Shown here in pieces: positions 1 through 8,266 of a DNA stretch of 64,000 nucleotides (the stretch's first letter is position 1; every line of letters starts with the position of its first letter). The notes under the pieces were generated by a model, which ran no database searches, was not told the DNA's origin, and saw only the letters and a list, made by a program, of their open reading frames with translations. The position numbers and the translations under genes were made by a program. The stretch is from Caldicellulosiruptoraceae bacterium PP1 (GTDB taxonomy: Bacteria > Bacillota > Thermoanaerobacteria > Caldicellulosiruptorales > Caldicellulosiruptoraceae): contig JBGGOQ010000001.1 of the NCBI GenBank assembly GCA_041320695.1, positions 558,001 to 622,000 on the forward strand. Direction: 5' to 3'.

Positions 1-344
1 CCCAAATATCTACCATTTAGCTCATATACTTTTAATCCTATAATTTCACAAATAAAGAATGTATTCTCAGGTAACTTTTTAGCTTTTTCTCTTTCTACTA
101 CTAAATATCTATTTTTCAATTTTTGTGCATCATCAATTGTATTAATTTCATTAAACTTTACAATAACAATATTTCCTTGTTGTCTAAAACTTTGAATTGA
201 AAGTTTTGTACTTAAATCATCTTCTAATAAAACATAATCTATTTGACCAAATCTATCAATTTCATCTGTTAAAGGAATAATTTTAACCTCACCTTTTAAC
301 CCAAAAGTATTTACAATCTTTCCAACCTGTAAATATTTATACAA
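1..344 (-). CDS. rimM: Ribosome maturation factor RimM (3' part missing)
   Basis: RimM helps assemble the head of the 30S subunit and binds ribosomal protein S19. About 114 N-terminal residues are visible, beginning [20 protein letters not shown], the typical RimM N-terminal barrel sequence ([16 protein letters not shown]), and running on through [17 protein letters not shown]. The start is a TTG at 344-342, placed 8 bases after a strong GGAGG at 357-353; there is no better ATG. The gene runs off the left edge. It follows khpA on the same strand, the usual rpsP-khpA-rimM-trmD order, but a terminator-like hairpin sits between them. Identification rests on the motif and gene order, and both are strong. 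Confidence 0.9.
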   Translation of the reverse strand, partial: MYKYLQVGKIVNTFGLKGEVKIIPLTDEIDRFGQIDYVLLEDDLSTKLSIQSFRQQGNIVIVKFNEINTIDDAQKLKNRYLVVEREKAKKLPENTFFICEIIGLKVYELNGRYL

Positions 345-362
345 AGTAATTTCCTCCTTTAC

Positions 363-392
363 AAAAAAGAGTTAGGAAAACCTAACTCTTTT
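363..392 (-). terminator. Hairpin with U-run between khpA and rimM
   Basis: A perfect 12-bp stem (365-376 with 381-392) with a 4-base loop is followed on the minus strand by TTTTTTG. The khpA stop codon lies at the base of the stem, and the U-run leads straight into the rimM ribosome-binding site. It has the form of an intrinsic terminator or attenuator that would lower rimM expression relative to khpA; it could instead be an RNA-processing site. Confidence 0.65.
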
Positions 393-624
393 ATTGGAGA
401 ATTTCAACAATAACTCTTTTATTTTCTTTTGTGGCAGCAGCTCTTACAACTGTTCTAAGAGCCTTTGCAATTCTACCTTGTTTACCAATTACTTTTCCCA
501 TGTCTTCTGGTGCAACATGAAGCTCAATTATTACTGATTGTTCTCCATGTATTTCATTAACTCTTATCATTTCTGGGTGGTCAACAAGTGATTTTGCAAT
601 TAATTCTACTAATTCCTTGAGCAC
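391..624 (-). CDS. khpA: KH-domain RNA-binding protein KhpA (YlqC)
   Basis: A 77-residue single KH domain protein. KhpA pairs with KhpB in Firmicutes and binds RNA, affecting cell division and sRNA stability. The KH signature GKVIGKQGRIAKALRT (about residues 43-58) contains the GxxG loop, here GKQG. The length matches the family. It starts with GTG at 624-622, behind AGGAGGAG. It lies between rpsP and rimM, its conserved position. The coding end overlaps a terminator-like hairpin, so readthrough into rimM may be limited. Confidence 0.95.
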   Translation of the reverse strand: MLKELVELIAKSLVDHPEMIRVNEIHGEQSVIIELHVAPEDMGKVIGKQGRIAKALRTVVRAAATKENKRVIVEILQ

Positions 625-647
625 AGAAATCTCCTCCTTAGGCTAGA

Positions 648-893
648 TTATTGTATAATCCCAGCTTTTTTTAGTAATACTTTTACAGTGTCTGTTGGTT
701 GAGCACCATTTTTTAGCCACTTATTTGCCTTTTCAGCATCAATCTTAATTTCTGCTGGATTTCTCAAAGGATTGTAAAAACCAATTTCTTCGATAAATCT
801 ACCATCTCTTGGACTTCTTGAATCAGCAACTACAACTCTATAAAATGGGTTATCTTTTGCACCCATTCTTTTTAATCTTATTTTAACAGCCAT
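648..893 (-). CDS. rpsP: 30S ribosomal protein bS16
   Basis: An 81-residue bS16, a 30S body protein needed for assembly. The N-terminus [20 protein letters not shown] and the segment [17 protein letters not shown] are diagnostic. An in-frame upstream start would add MLGGEK, but those codons lie across the ribosome-binding site (GGAGG at 905-901, 7 bases before ATG 893-891), so 893 is chosen. It lies between ffh and khpA in the standard clostridial order. Confidence 0.97.
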   Translation of the reverse strand: MAVKIRLKRMGAKDNPFYRVVVADSRSPRDGRFIEEIGFYNPLRNPAEIKIDAEKANKWLKNGAQPTDTVKVLLKKAGIIQ

Positions 894-924
894 TTTTTCA
901 CCTCCTAACAATAATTTTTATTTA

Positions 925-2259
925 TTACATGAAAGGAAATTTAAATTTCCCTTTCTTAGCTATTTTAGGATTTGAGAATTGTTTCATCAATTTTTTCATA
1001 TCATCAAATTGCTTTAAAAGTTTATTTATGTCTTGTACCTGTGTCCCACTTCCTAAAGCAATTCTTCTTTTCCTGCTTGAGTTTATAATTGAAGGATTTT
1101 CTCTTTCTTTTAATGTCATTGAATTAATAATTGCTTCAATTTTTTTAAGTTCCTTTTCACCTTCATCTAAATTTGCATCTTTTTGTATTTTAATACCTGG
1201 AATCATAGAGATAACAGAAGATAGTGGCCCCATTTTCTTTATCTGTTTTAATTGTTCAAGAAAATCATTCAAATCAAATTGCATACTTTTTAATTTTTTC
1301 TCAAGTTCTTCTGCCTTTTTCTGATCAAATGCTTCTTGAGCTTTTTCAATAAGGGTAAGAATATCACCCATACCAAGTATTCTTGAAGCCATTCTATCTG
1401 GATAAAAAGGTTCTAAATCATCCATTTTTTCGCCCATTCCTGCAAACTTAATAGGTTTTGAAGTAACTGCTTTAATTGATAATGCAGCCCCACCACGAGT
1501 ATCACCATCTAATTTTGTCATTATAATGCCATCAATTCCAAGTTTTTGATTAAAGGAATCTGCAACATTAACTGCATCTTGTCCTGTCATAGCATCAACA
1601 ACTAAAAGTATTTCAGTAGGCTCAACATTTTGCTTAATTAACTGAAGCTCATACATCAATTCTTCATTAATGTGAAGCCTTCCTGCTGTATCTATTATAA
1701 CTGTATCATGCCCATTTTTCTTAGCGTATTCTATACCATTTTTTGCTATACTAACAGCATTCTTGTTGTTGTAATCAGCATAGCAAGAAACCTCTACTTT
1801 TTTTGCTACAATCTCTAATTGGTTTATAGCGGCAGGTCTGTAAATATCACAAGCAATTAATAATGGTTTTTTGCCTTGTTTTTTAAGATTTAAAGCAAGT
1901 TTGCCAGATGTTGTTGTTTTACCAGAACCCTGTAAACCTACCATCATATATATTGAAAACCCTTTTGGGCTTGCTTTTAATTTAGTTTCATTTCCACCTA
2001 AAAGAGATACAAGTTCATCATGAACAATTTTAATTACTTGCTGACCAGGTGTTAAACTTTCTAATACTTCGCTTCCTATTGATTTTTCAGTTACTTTATT
2101 TATAAAATCCTTAACAACCTTAAAATTAACGTCAGCTTCTAATAATGCTAATTTTACTTCTTTCATAGCTTCTTTTATATCTTTTTCAGTAAGTTTACCC
2201 TTGCCTCTTAGTTTCTTGAAAACATCCTGTAACCTTTCAGATAGGTTTTCAAATGCCAT
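925..2259 (-). CDS. ffh: Signal recognition particle protein Ffh (SRP54)
   Basis: A 444-residue SRP GTPase that binds the SRP RNA and signal sequences on nascent chains and delivers ribosomes to FtsY at the membrane. The N domain is residues 1-95. The G domain has P-loop GLQGSGKTTTSGKLA, DTAGRLHINEEL and TKLDGDTRGGAALS. The methionine-rich M domain begins near residue 325 and contains the RNA-binding stretch around SSRKRRIALGSGTQVQDIN. Length is normal. The ATG overlaps the end of ylxM by 11 bases, so the two are probably translationally coupled. rpsP follows after about 30 bases. Confidence 0.98.
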   Translation of the reverse strand: MAFENLSERLQDVFKKLRGKGKLTEKDIKEAMKEVKLALLEADVNFKVVKDFINKVTEKSIGSEVLESLTPGQQVIKIVHDELVSLLGGNETKLKASPKGFSIYMMVGLQGSGKTTTSGKLALNLKKQGKKPLLIACDIYRPAAINQLEIVAKKVEVSCYADYNNKNAVSIAKNGIEYAKKNGHDTVIIDTAGRLHINEELMYELQLIKQNVEPTEILLVVDAMTGQDAVNVADSFNQKLGIDGIIMTKLDGDTRGGAALSIKAVTSKPIKFAGMGEKMDDLEPFYPDRMASRILGMGDILTLIEKAQEAFDQKKAEELEKKLKSMQFDLNDFLEQLKQIKKMGPLSSVISMIPGIKIQKDANLDEGEKELKKIEAIINSMTLKERENPSIINSSRKRRIALGSGTQVQDINKLLKQFDDMKKLMKQFSNPKIAKKGKFKFPFM

Positions 2260-2596
2260 TTTTCGCCATCTCCTGAATTTTATTTATAATAATTAAGATT
2301 TCATTATCGAAATACTTATTGTAAATCTTATTAAGGTCTTCTAATATTTCATCTATATATCTTTTTTGATTAAGATATCTTTCTACTAAATGAAGCACAT
2401 TTTCATATTGGATTAGCTGTTCCTCAGCTTTTTTCACAAAATCATGTACACCTTGTCTTGATATACCTAAATTTTCTGAAATTTCACTAATTGATAAATC
2501 TTCATTAATGTATAGTTCAATAATTGTTTTTTGCTTAGGTGTAAGTAGATTTTTATAAAAATCAATTAAAAGACTAATATATATTTTTTTGTCCAT
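2249..2596 (-). CDS. ylxM: YlxM/p13-like helix-turn-helix protein
   Basis: A 115-residue protein of the UPF0122 family, encoded just upstream of ffh in most Firmicutes and linked to SRP function. A sigma-70 region-4-like helix-turn-helix is visible at about residues 18-62: LTPKQKTIIELYINEDLSIS, then EISENLGISRQGVHDFVKKA. The start ATG 2596-2594 has a modest GAAGG ribosome-binding site. It is the first gene of ylxM-ffh-rpsP-khpA-rimM, with a good promoter and a small palindrome upstream that it might bind. Autoregulation is inference. Confidence 0.9.
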   Translation of the reverse strand: MDKKIYISLLIDFYKNLLTPKQKTIIELYINEDLSISEISENLGISRQGVHDFVKKAEEQLIQYENVLHLVERYLNQKRYIDEILEDLNKIYNKYFDNEILIIINKIQEMAKNGI

Positions 2597-2611
2597 AATA
2601 TTCTTCCTTCT

Positions 2612-2626
2612 GTAAAGTAACTTTAC
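2612..2626. promoter_or_regulatory. Small palindrome in the ylxM leader
   Basis: GTAAAG and CTTTAC, a perfect 6-bp dyad with a 3-base spacer, lie between the predicted ylxM transcription start (near 2631) and its ribosome-binding site. The position suits an operator, possibly for the HTH protein YlxM itself. The sequence shows only the symmetry and position. Confidence 0.35.
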
Positions 2627-2637
2627 TTGACATTGAT

Positions 2638-2666
2638 ATGATACAACAAAAATATTTTTTTGTAAA
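2638..2666 (-). promoter_or_regulatory. Promoter of the ylxM-ffh-rpsP operon
   Basis: The minus strand reads TTTACA (-35, 2666-2661), a 17-base spacer, then TATCAT (-10, 2643-2638). Spacing is ideal for the vegetative sigma factor and it lies 42 bases upstream of the ylxM start. Confidence 0.65.
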
Positions 2667-2692
2667 CATTTTTTTAAAATTTAGAATTATAC

Positions 2693-2721
2693 TTGACCAT
2701 TAAAATAGTTTATAATACTAT
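2693..2721 (+). promoter_or_regulatory. Promoter of the DUF4330-rqcH gene group
   Basis: TTGACC (2693-2698), 17 bases, then TACTAT (2716-2721); a TATAAT at 2711-2716 overlaps but is spaced too close to this -35. It lies about 35 bases upstream of the first plus-strand gene, divergent from the ylxM promoter. Confidence 0.6.
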
Positions 2722-2755
2722 CAAATATGAAAATAATAATTTAGGAGGTTTCTTT

Positions 2756-3283
2756 ATGAAAATTATTGATGAAAAAGGAAGGCTTTTTAAGGTAATTAAT
2801 TTATTTGATTTAATTATTATTGTACTAGTTTTATCAATAACAATTGCAGGCATTATTAAGTTTTCAAAACATAGTCCAACAGAACAAAATAATCTCCAGA
2901 GTAATATCAACGTTAAAATAGTTCCTGGTGAAGCTCTCATTAATGTAAAAATTCCTCTTACATTACCCGAATATGCAAAAGCTTTAAAGGTAAATGATAA
3001 ATTAGTTAGTGGAGACAACTTTACAAACTCATATATAAAGGATATTAGAATTGAAAAAGGACAATATATTACCACCAATCAAGATGGTAAAATAATAGTA
3101 AATACTCATCCTCAGAAAGTAGATGTCTATCTTACATTATATGGTTATGTAACTTTTAATGGTGCAACAATAAAATTAGATAAACAAACAGTTAGAATTG
3201 GTAAATCGATATTTATAAAAACAAATACAGTAGAACTTAATGGAACGATTAATGGTATTCAAATTATTAAAAAGAATGATTAG
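2756..3283 (+). CDS. DUF4330-family membrane-anchored protein
   Basis: A 175-residue protein with the DUF4330 N-terminal pattern MKIIDEKGRLFKVINLFDL followed by one membrane segment at about residues 17-37 (LIIIVLVLSITIAGIIKF). The rest is an external, beta-rich domain that includes a valine/isoleucine-rich central part and ends IKTNTVELNGTINGIQIIKK. The function is unknown. A longer frame extends upstream to 2693, but the ATG at 2756 has AGGAGG 7 bases before it. The next gene's ribosome-binding site overlaps its stop, so these genes form one operon with the O-antigen-ligase-like gene, suggesting a cell-surface role. Confidence 0.75.
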   Translation: MKIIDEKGRLFKVINLFDLIIIVLVLSITIAGIIKFSKHSPTEQNNLQSNINVKIVPGEALINVKIPLTLPEYAKALKVNDKLVSGDNFTNSYIKDIRIEKGQYITTNQDGKIIVNTHPQKVDVYLTLYGYVTFNGATIKLDKQTVRIGKSIFIKTNTVELNGTINGIQIIKKND

Positions 3284-3293
3284 GTGAGAAAAT

Positions 3294-3815
3294 ATGATAA
3301 AAAACAGTATAACATATAAGCTTTTTCTTAGGATAATTTATATAATTAAATTAAGCTATATTGTTTCTTTCTTTAAAAATTTAATCAATTATTCAAAATA
3401 TTCATGGATTTATTCAATATTTTTAAAGGAAAATGAAGGCTTCAACATAATTAATAAGTCATTTTTTGTTAGTTTATTTAAATTAATTGCTAATTTATTG
3501 TTTAAAATAATGATCATCATTGCTAATCCCTTTATCAGATGGGCTAAATATAGTAGTATTATTTTATCAGTAAACGAAAATAAAAATTTAATTAAATATA
3601 AACCTTTCATGTTTCTATTTATATATACATTTATTTTTGAAATTGGATATATAATAAGTGGATATTTAAGCAAAAATGTGGATCCATATACTCTTGTTTA
3701 TTTGTCAAGCTCTGTAATTATATTTATGATATTAAGGAATATAACATTAAATAGTTTTGTTAATACTGTTAAAAACAGTATTTTTTATCATATAATTAAA
3801 ATAATTGTTTCATGA
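3294..3815 (+). CDS. Unknown small membrane protein
   Basis: I do not recognise a family for this 173-residue protein. It is very rich in Ile, Phe, Lys, Ser and Tyr. There is a basic, amphipathic N-terminal half and likely membrane segments at about residues 55-75, 98-120 and 125-147. The start ATG 3294 has AGGTGAG overlapping the stop of the DUF4330 gene. Its own stop overlaps the ribosome-binding site of the following O-antigen-ligase-like gene, so the three are translationally coupled. A part in surface-polysaccharide or wall-polymer handling is an inference from that coupling only. Confidence 0.65.
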   Translation: MIKNSITYKLFLRIIYIIKLSYIVSFFKNLINYSKYSWIYSIFLKENEGFNIINKSFFVSLFKLIANLLFKIMIIIANPFIRWAKYSSIILSVNENKNLIKYKPFMFLFIYTFIFEIGYIISGYLSKNVDPYTLVYLSSSVIIFMILRNITLNSFVNTVKNSIFYHIIKIIVS

Positions 3816-3825
3816 AGGTGGAAAA

Positions 3826-5187
3826 ATGAATAAAAAATCTTTATACATAATGTCATTAATTATCTTTATATTAGGTCTTTTATCTGGCTTTATATCAATA
3901 AAATTTTCTTTAACAATTATAGCTTTATTAGCCCTATTAATTATTATTTTTGAAGATCCTTCTCGTCTTCTTTACATTGTTGCATTATATGGGTTTATTG
4001 ATTATTTATTTAGGAATATTCCAGCAATAAATCAGTTTTCATCTTTTTGGGATGAATTGCTTTTTGCTCTTATAATTTTTGCTTGGCTAACAAAATTAAT
4101 ATATAGTAGAAAGTTATTAATAAGATTTACTCTTATTGATATCTATATAATTATTTTAATTTTAGTTTCTCTATTTTTACTGTTAATGCGTTCTCCTGAT
4201 CTCAAAATAGCAATTGAAGGCATTAGAGTTGTTATTGAATATGCTTTATGGTTTTTTGTAGGACTTAATTTAATGAAAAATGCAAAACAATTTAATAATA
4301 TTATTTCTATTTATATATTTATGATCTTCTGTATATCTTTATATGGAATATATCAATATATAATAGGTGTTGAAATACCTTCTTCATGGATTGATAGCAG
4401 CCGAGAAACATATATAAGAACAAGAGTTTTTTCAATTATTGGCAGTCCTAATGTTTTAGGTAGTTTACTAGCAATGACAATCCCAATATCGTTATCATTA
4501 GTATTTTACGAAGAAAATATTAAAAAGAAGGTATATTATGTAATTGCTACTTTATCTATGATAATAACACTTGCATTCACATTTTCAAGGGGGGCTTGGC
4601 TTGCCTTTATAGTTTCAATGCTTATATATGGTATATTTAAAGATAAAAGAATCATTTATATGCTATTTTCTATTATATTTATTATACCTGTTGTTGCACC
4701 ATCTATCCTTCAAAGAATACTATATATGTTAAGTCCACAATATGCTCAAAGCAGTGCAAAAGGTGGTAGAATTTTAAGATGGACTTATGCTTTTAATGTT
4801 TTTAAAGAAAATATACTCTTTGGTGTTGGATTTGGAAGGTTTGGAGGTGCAGTAGCAAAAAGAAATATTCCAAACTCGTTTTATGTTGATAACTTCTATT
4901 TGAAATCTGCATGTGAAATGGGACTAATTGGATTGATTGCATTACTTTCATCATTTATTGTAGGAATTATAATAGCAACTCGAATTGTTAGAAAGGCTAG
5001 GAATAGTTATCTGAGAAATATTGGAATGGGAGTTATAATTGGGCTTGTAACATTGCTTCTTCACAATTTTGTTGAGAATATCTTTGAAGTTCCAATGATG
5101 ACAACATATTTTTGGCTTTTCTTAGGTTTCGTTGCTTCAATAAAATTTATTGATACAAATGCACAGGATGAATCATATGGAGGTTAA
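3826..5187 (+). CDS. O-antigen ligase/polymerase-like membrane protein
   Basis: A 453-residue multi-pass protein with about 11-12 membrane segments and one large external loop. It fits the O-antigen ligase/polymerase (Wzy_C, RfaL-like) family: the conserved region FTFSRGAWLAF followed by the segment ILRWTYAFNVFKENILFGVG, and the C-terminal HNFVENIFEVPMM. Such enzymes join or ligate undecaprenyl-linked glycans at the outer face of the membrane. An upstream in-frame start (3805) would add seven residues, but GAAGGTGG precedes ATG 3826. In a Gram-positive the likely product is an exopolysaccharide or wall glycan; the substrate cannot be read from sequence. Confidence 0.8.
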   Translation: MNKKSLYIMSLIIFILGLLSGFISIKFSLTIIALLALLIIIFEDPSRLLYIVALYGFIDYLFRNIPAINQFSSFWDELLFALIIFAWLTKLIYSRKLLIRFTLIDIYIIILILVSLFLLLMRSPDLKIAIEGIRVVIEYALWFFVGLNLMKNAKQFNNIISIYIFMIFCISLYGIYQYIIGVEIPSSWIDSSRETYIRTRVFSIIGSPNVLGSLLAMTIPISLSLVFYEENIKKKVYYVIATLSMIITLAFTFSRGAWLAFIVSMLIYGIFKDKRIIYMLFSIIFIIPVVAPSILQRILYMLSPQYAQSSAKGGRILRWTYAFNVFKENILFGVGFGRFGGAVAKRNIPNSFYVDNFYLKSACEMGLIGLIALLSSFIVGIIIATRIVRKARNSYLRNIGMGVIIGLVTLLLHNFVENIFEVPMMTTYFWLFLGFVASIKFIDTNAQDESYGG

Positions 5188-5193
5188 AAATTA

Positions 5194-6930
5194 ATGCCTT
5201 TTGATGGATTATCATTAAACATATTAACTAGCGAATTAAATGAACTACTACTTGATGGTAAAGTTGAAAGAATCTATCAACCTAATCAATATGAGATTAA
5301 TATTTTTGTTTATAAAGGTGGAAATAATCATAGGCTTATTATATCTGCAAATCCTTCTTTACCAAGAATATATATATCAAAAAAACCAAAGAAAAATCCA
5401 GAAGTAGCACCAAATTTTTGTATGCTTTTAAGGAAAAACCTACTTGGAAGTAAAATTATATCAATATCTCAAGTTGGGTTTGAAAGAATAATAAAATTTG
5501 AGTTTGAAACTAAAAATGAATTAGGCGATGTAGTTTCAAAATATCTAGTTTTTGAAATGATGGGCAAGCATAGTAATATCTTTTTTATTAATAGCCAAAA
5601 TAAAATTATTGATGTTATTAAGAGAATATCTCCTGAACAAACCTCAAGACTTGTTTTACCTGGCAACGAATACGCACTACCGTCTGTTATTAAAACAGAC
5701 CCAAATAATATAAGCTATAATTATTTTTATGAAATATTAAAAAATTCTAAAAAGTCGTATGAAAATACTTTAATTGATACTTTTTCGGGTTTATCAAAAC
5801 AAATTGCTAGTGAAATTGTCTTGCATGCACAAGTTTTTAATTCTACAATTGATGAAAATGAAAAGATAAAAAGGATTTTTAATAAATTTGAAGAAATATT
5901 AGATTATATAGAAAAAAAAGAAAAGAAACCTATTATTTATATAGATCAAAACAAAAAACCTATTGATTTTTACTTTTTAGACCTTAATATATATAAAAAT
6001 TATTCTAAGATTGAATTTGAATTTCTAAATGATTGTATTGATCATTTCTATTCAATAAAAGAAGATAATATTTACCTAACTGAAAAGAAAAGTCATCTCA
6101 AAAAAATTATTGAACAAAATTTTGAAAAAGTGATAAATAGATATGAAATAAATAAAATAAAGTTAGAAGAAGGAAAAGATGCAGATAAATATAAAATTTA
6201 TGCTGATTTATTATTTTCGAATATAAGCAATGCAAAAATAATTGATGGTAATGCTGAAGTAATTGATTATTATTCTGAAAATTTAAAAAAAATACTTATT
6301 CCAATTGATAAGAGTAAATCAATATCAGAGAATGCTCAAATTTATTATAAAATGTTCAATAAACTAAAAAACGCATATAATTATGCACAAAAAGAAATGC
6401 ATATTCTTGAACAAGAAATAGACTTTTTAGGTAGCCTTGATGCTATTTTAGAATCTTCAATAGATTCAGAAGGTCTTGAATTAATTCAATCAGAACTTGA
6501 AAAAGAAGGACTCATAAAGATAAATAAATCAAAAAAGAAAGCTAAAGAAATTTCAAAACCTTATCACTTTGTAAGTAAAGATGGTTTTCATATATATGTT
6601 GGAAAGAATAATATTCAGAACGATTATTTGACCTTAAAATTTTCTTCGACAAACGATTTATGGTTTCATACACAAAAAATACCTGGTTCACATGTTATAC
6701 TTAAAACAGAAGGAAAAGAAATTCCTTTTACAACAATATTAGAGTGTGCACAATTATCCGCATTTTTTAGTAAGGCAAAATTATCAACCAAAGTACCAGT
6801 AGACTATACTTTTACTAAATATATTAAAAAACCACCAAATTCAAAACCGGGCTTTGTTATATATGACAATTTTAAGACAGTAATTATTGACCCTCCAAGT
6901 AATTTAGACAATTTTAATAAGATTGATTAA
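5194..6930 (+). CDS. rqcH: RqcH, bacterial Rqc2/NEMF homologue (NFACT protein)
   Basis: A 578-residue NFACT protein. RqcH binds obstructed 50S subunits carrying peptidyl-tRNA and adds C-terminal alanine tails that mark stalled peptides for degradation. The N-terminus FDGLSLNILTSELNELLLDG begins the NFACT-N domain. A helical coiled-coil region spans about 290-440. The C-terminal NFACT-R (DUF814) domain has SSTNDLWFHTQKIPGSHVIL. At 97-98 the family's Asp-Arg pair is Glu-Arg (GFERIIKFEF), a conservative change. Older annotations call such genes fibronectin-binding protein A. The start has GGAGG 10 bases upstream. Confidence 0.92.
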   Translation: MPFDGLSLNILTSELNELLLDGKVERIYQPNQYEINIFVYKGGNNHRLIISANPSLPRIYISKKPKKNPEVAPNFCMLLRKNLLGSKIISISQVGFERIIKFEFETKNELGDVVSKYLVFEMMGKHSNIFFINSQNKIIDVIKRISPEQTSRLVLPGNEYALPSVIKTDPNNISYNYFYEILKNSKKSYENTLIDTFSGLSKQIASEIVLHAQVFNSTIDENEKIKRIFNKFEEILDYIEKKEKKPIIYIDQNKKPIDFYFLDLNIYKNYSKIEFEFLNDCIDHFYSIKEDNIYLTEKKSHLKKIIEQNFEKVINRYEINKIKLEEGKDADKYKIYADLLFSNISNAKIIDGNAEVIDYYSENLKKILIPIDKSKSISENAQIYYKMFNKLKNAYNYAQKEMHILEQEIDFLGSLDAILESSIDSEGLELIQSELEKEGLIKINKSKKKAKEISKPYHFVSKDGFHIYVGKNNIQNDYLTLKFSSTNDLWFHTQKIPGSHVILKTEGKEIPFTTILECAQLSAFFSKAKLSTKVPVDYTFTKYIKKPPNSKPGFVIYDNFKTVIIDPPSNLDNFNKID

Positions 6931-6935
6931 GGACA

Positions 6936-6964
6936 TAATTAGTTGCTTAAAATATAACTAATTA
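6936..6964. repeat. Inverted repeat upstream of pfp
   Basis: TAATTAGTT (6936-6944) and AACTAATTA (6956-6964) form perfect 9-bp arms around an 11-base loop in the rqcH-pfp gap. There is no U-run after either side, so it is not a clear terminator. It may be an operator or an mRNA-end hairpin. Confidence 0.4.
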
Positions 6965-6984
6965 TTATACAGGAGGGATTTTTA

Positions 6985-8232
6985 ATGCCGCGTGAGGGTA
7001 ATTGTGTGGTTGCTCAGTCTGGTGGACCAACAGCTGTCATTAACGCTTCATTGCTTGGTGTTATTGAAGAAGCAATGAAGCAACATCCTATCAGGGCTAT
7101 CTATGGTGCTAAAAACGGTATTATTGGACTTATTGACGAGGAATTATATGATCTAAGAATGGAAGACCCAGAAGAATTAAAACATCTCAAATACACCCCA
7201 GCTTCTGCTTTAGGTTCTTGTAGGTATCAATTAAAACCATTTGAGCATGACGAGAAGGATTATGCAAAGATATTTAATGTTTTTGATGCACACAATATAA
7301 AATATTTCTTTTATATTGGTGGCAATGACTCAATGGATACTGCTGATAAACTAACGCGTTATGCACAAAAGATAGGTTACGATATCTGTATTATGGGTAT
7401 ACCTAAGACAGTTGATAACGATCTTGTTTTAACTGATCACTGCCCTGGTTATGGTAGTGCTGCTAAATTTATTGCTACTTCAGTTATGGAAATAGCAAGA
7501 GATGCAGTTGTTTATCCTACTAATATTGTGATGATAATAGAAGTTATGGGTAGAAATGCTGGTTGGCTTGCTGCTGCATCAGCACTTGCAAATAAAGATA
7601 TGGGGGCTCCTGATCTTATTTACCTTCCAGAAACTCCATTCTCAATTGATAAATTTGTTGAGGATGTTAGAAATATTCATAAGAAAACTGGCAAAATAAC
7701 AATTGTTGTTTCAGAAGGTATTAAAGATAAAGATGGTAAATATATTGCAGATATGAGTCATAAATTTGGTATTGATTCATTTGGCCATGTTCAGCTTGGT
7801 GGTGCTGCATTTGTTCTTGAAAGTATTGTAAGAGATGAAATTGAAAAAAGAGTTAAATCAATTCAATTTAATGTTCTTCAAAGAAGTGCTGCACATATAT
7901 TGTCAAAAACTGATGTTGAAGAAAGTTATATGGTAGGAAGAATGGCTGTTAAATATGCTGTTGAGGGGGCTTGCGGATATATGGTATCTATTAAGAGAGA
8001 TAGCAACACTCCATATTCAAGCTCAACAGAACTAATTGAACTAAGCAAAATTGCAAATGCTGAAAAATTGGTTCCTTTAGCATGGATTAGCCATGATGGC
8101 AATTATGTTAAAGATAATATATTAGACTATATTGCACCATTAACTGAAGGAGAAGTTGATATAAAATTTGAAAGAGGCATCCCTCGTTATGCAAAACTCA
8201 GAAAAATAATGGTTCCAAAAAAAGTTATGTAA
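6985..8232 (+). CDS. pfp: Pyrophosphate-dependent 6-phosphofructokinase
   Basis: A 415-residue phosphofructokinase that interconverts fructose 6-phosphate and fructose 1,6-bisphosphate using PPi. Motifs: AQSGGPTAVINAS at the N-terminus, YIGGNDSMDTADKL, and PKTVDNDL, in which the Lys in place of the Gly of ATP enzymes (GTIDND) marks PPi use. GYGSAAKF follows. The third residue of the GGxDS motif is Asn here, a form I associate with the clostridial PFP clade; the PPi call rests mainly on PKTVDND. The start ATG 6985 follows AGGAGGG. It is monocistronic or the last gene of the rqcH group, closed by a strong terminator. Confidence 0.92.
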   Translation: MPREGNCVVAQSGGPTAVINASLLGVIEEAMKQHPIRAIYGAKNGIIGLIDEELYDLRMEDPEELKHLKYTPASALGSCRYQLKPFEHDEKDYAKIFNVFDAHNIKYFFYIGGNDSMDTADKLTRYAQKIGYDICIMGIPKTVDNDLVLTDHCPGYGSAAKFIATSVMEIARDAVVYPTNIVMIIEVMGRNAGWLAAASALANKDMGAPDLIYLPETPFSIDKFVEDVRNIHKKTGKITIVVSEGIKDKDGKYIADMSHKFGIDSFGHVQLGGAAFVLESIVRDEIEKRVKSIQFNVLQRSAAHILSKTDVEESYMVGRMAVKYAVEGACGYMVSIKRDSNTPYSSSTELIELSKIANAEKLVPLAWISHDGNYVKDNILDYIAPLTEGEVDIKFERGIPRYAKLRKIMVPKKVM

Positions 8233-8266
8233 AAAAGGCTGCAACTGGTGCAGCCTTATTTTTTAT
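8231..8266. terminator. Bidirectional terminator between pfp and clpC
   Basis: The stem is AAGGCTGCA (8235-8243) with TGCAGCCTT (8249-8257), loop ACTGG. On the plus strand it is followed by ATTTTTTATTTATT and on the minus strand by TTTTTT-type bases, so it serves both convergent genes. Confidence 0.9.

Noticed and set aside
929-1324. Long open frame on the plus strand opposite ffh
   Set aside because: It is the complement of a well-supported SRP gene, has no ribosome-binding site and shows low-complexity Phe/Ser-rich sequence typical of antisense frames. Similar antisense frames opposite prfB (22411-22797) and the EF-G-like gene (28153-28551) were rejected for the same reason.
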